DNA from: Oscillospiraceae bacterium
GTDB lineage: Bacteria; Bacillota; Clostridia; Oscillospirales; Ruminococcaceae
Length of the DNA stretch: 6,888 nt
NCBI GenBank assembly: GCA_031260615.1
Contig: JAISLG010000106.1
Location: 1 to 6,888, forward strand
Direction of reading: 5' to 3'
Below, in pieces: positions 6,837 to 6,888 of the stretch. The notes under the pieces were generated by a model, which was not told the origin of the DNA, did not search any database, and saw nothing but the letters and a program-made list of their open reading frames with translations. A program made the translations under genes and the position numbers. Positions within the stretch are counted from its first letter, which is position 1. Every line of letters begins with the position of its first letter.

Positions 6837-6843
6837 TCACCTT
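6837..6843 (-). promoter_or_regulatory. Ribosome binding site of thrS
   Basis: On the minus strand AAGGTGA lies just ahead of ATG 6833, with the AAGG core 6 nt away. It supports the chosen start, which also gives the expected N-terminal TGS domain. The 45 bases beyond it (6844-6888) hold no terminator and no gene that I can see; they are probably thrS leader. Confidence 0.7.
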
Positions 6844-6888
6844 ATACAATTCACCCATACACAATGCCAATGCCAAGCACGAGGGGCA

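Noticed and set aside
6841..6870. Possible thrS promoter on the minus strand, TTGGCA-N18-TATAAG
   Set aside because: The -10 would overlap the SD, and the transcript would begin at the ATG. A good SD is present, so leaderless expression is unlikely and the match is probably chance.

Overview
The window reads as a piece of chromosome from a low-to-mid-GC Gram-positive-type bacterium, most likely Bacillota/Clostridia. The reasons are a type III glutamine synthetase, purine-rich Shine-Dalgarno sites, near-consensus sigma-70/sigma-A promoters, and an SCP2-like protein with a lysine/proline/glutamate-rich N-terminal tail of a kind I recall from clostridia. This placement is inference from family resemblance, not a database result. 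I see no phage, transposon, CRISPR or RNA genes.

Layout, left to right. (1) The 3' three-quarters of a glutamine synthetase III gene (glnN-type) runs in from the left edge on the + strand and ends at 1552. (2) After 36 nt with no terminator comes a 196-codon gene (1589-2179) with a repeat-rich basic/acidic tail and a C-terminal domain that looks SCP2-like. A strong intrinsic terminator (2199-2227) closes the pair, so they probably share a transcript. (3) The 546 bases from 2180 to 2725 hold no intact recognised gene. They contain a strong promoter (TAGACA-N17-TATAAT), a small ORF that appears broken by a one-base frameshift (2281-2546), a downstream sequence exactly complementary to that ORF's ribosome binding site, a 21-bp tandem repeat, and a near-perfect promoter for the next gene. 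(4) topA (2726-4822, +) encodes a complete DNA topoisomerase I with three C-terminal four-cysteine modules. (5) thrS (4908-6833, -) is convergent with topA and encodes a complete threonyl-tRNA synthetase. The 85-bp gap between the two contains a 24-bp-stem hairpin without a clear U-tract. The last 55 bases are the start of the thrS leader.

The main genes are housekeeping: nitrogen assimilation, supercoil control and translation. The less ordinary material is the small split ORF with its inverted SD/anti-SD pair, the pairing of GSIII with an SCP2-like protein, and three separate short tandem repeats (15 bp in the SCP2-like gene, 21 bp upstream of topA, 9 bp at the topA 3' end). I found nothing that amounts to a clear new multi-gene system.
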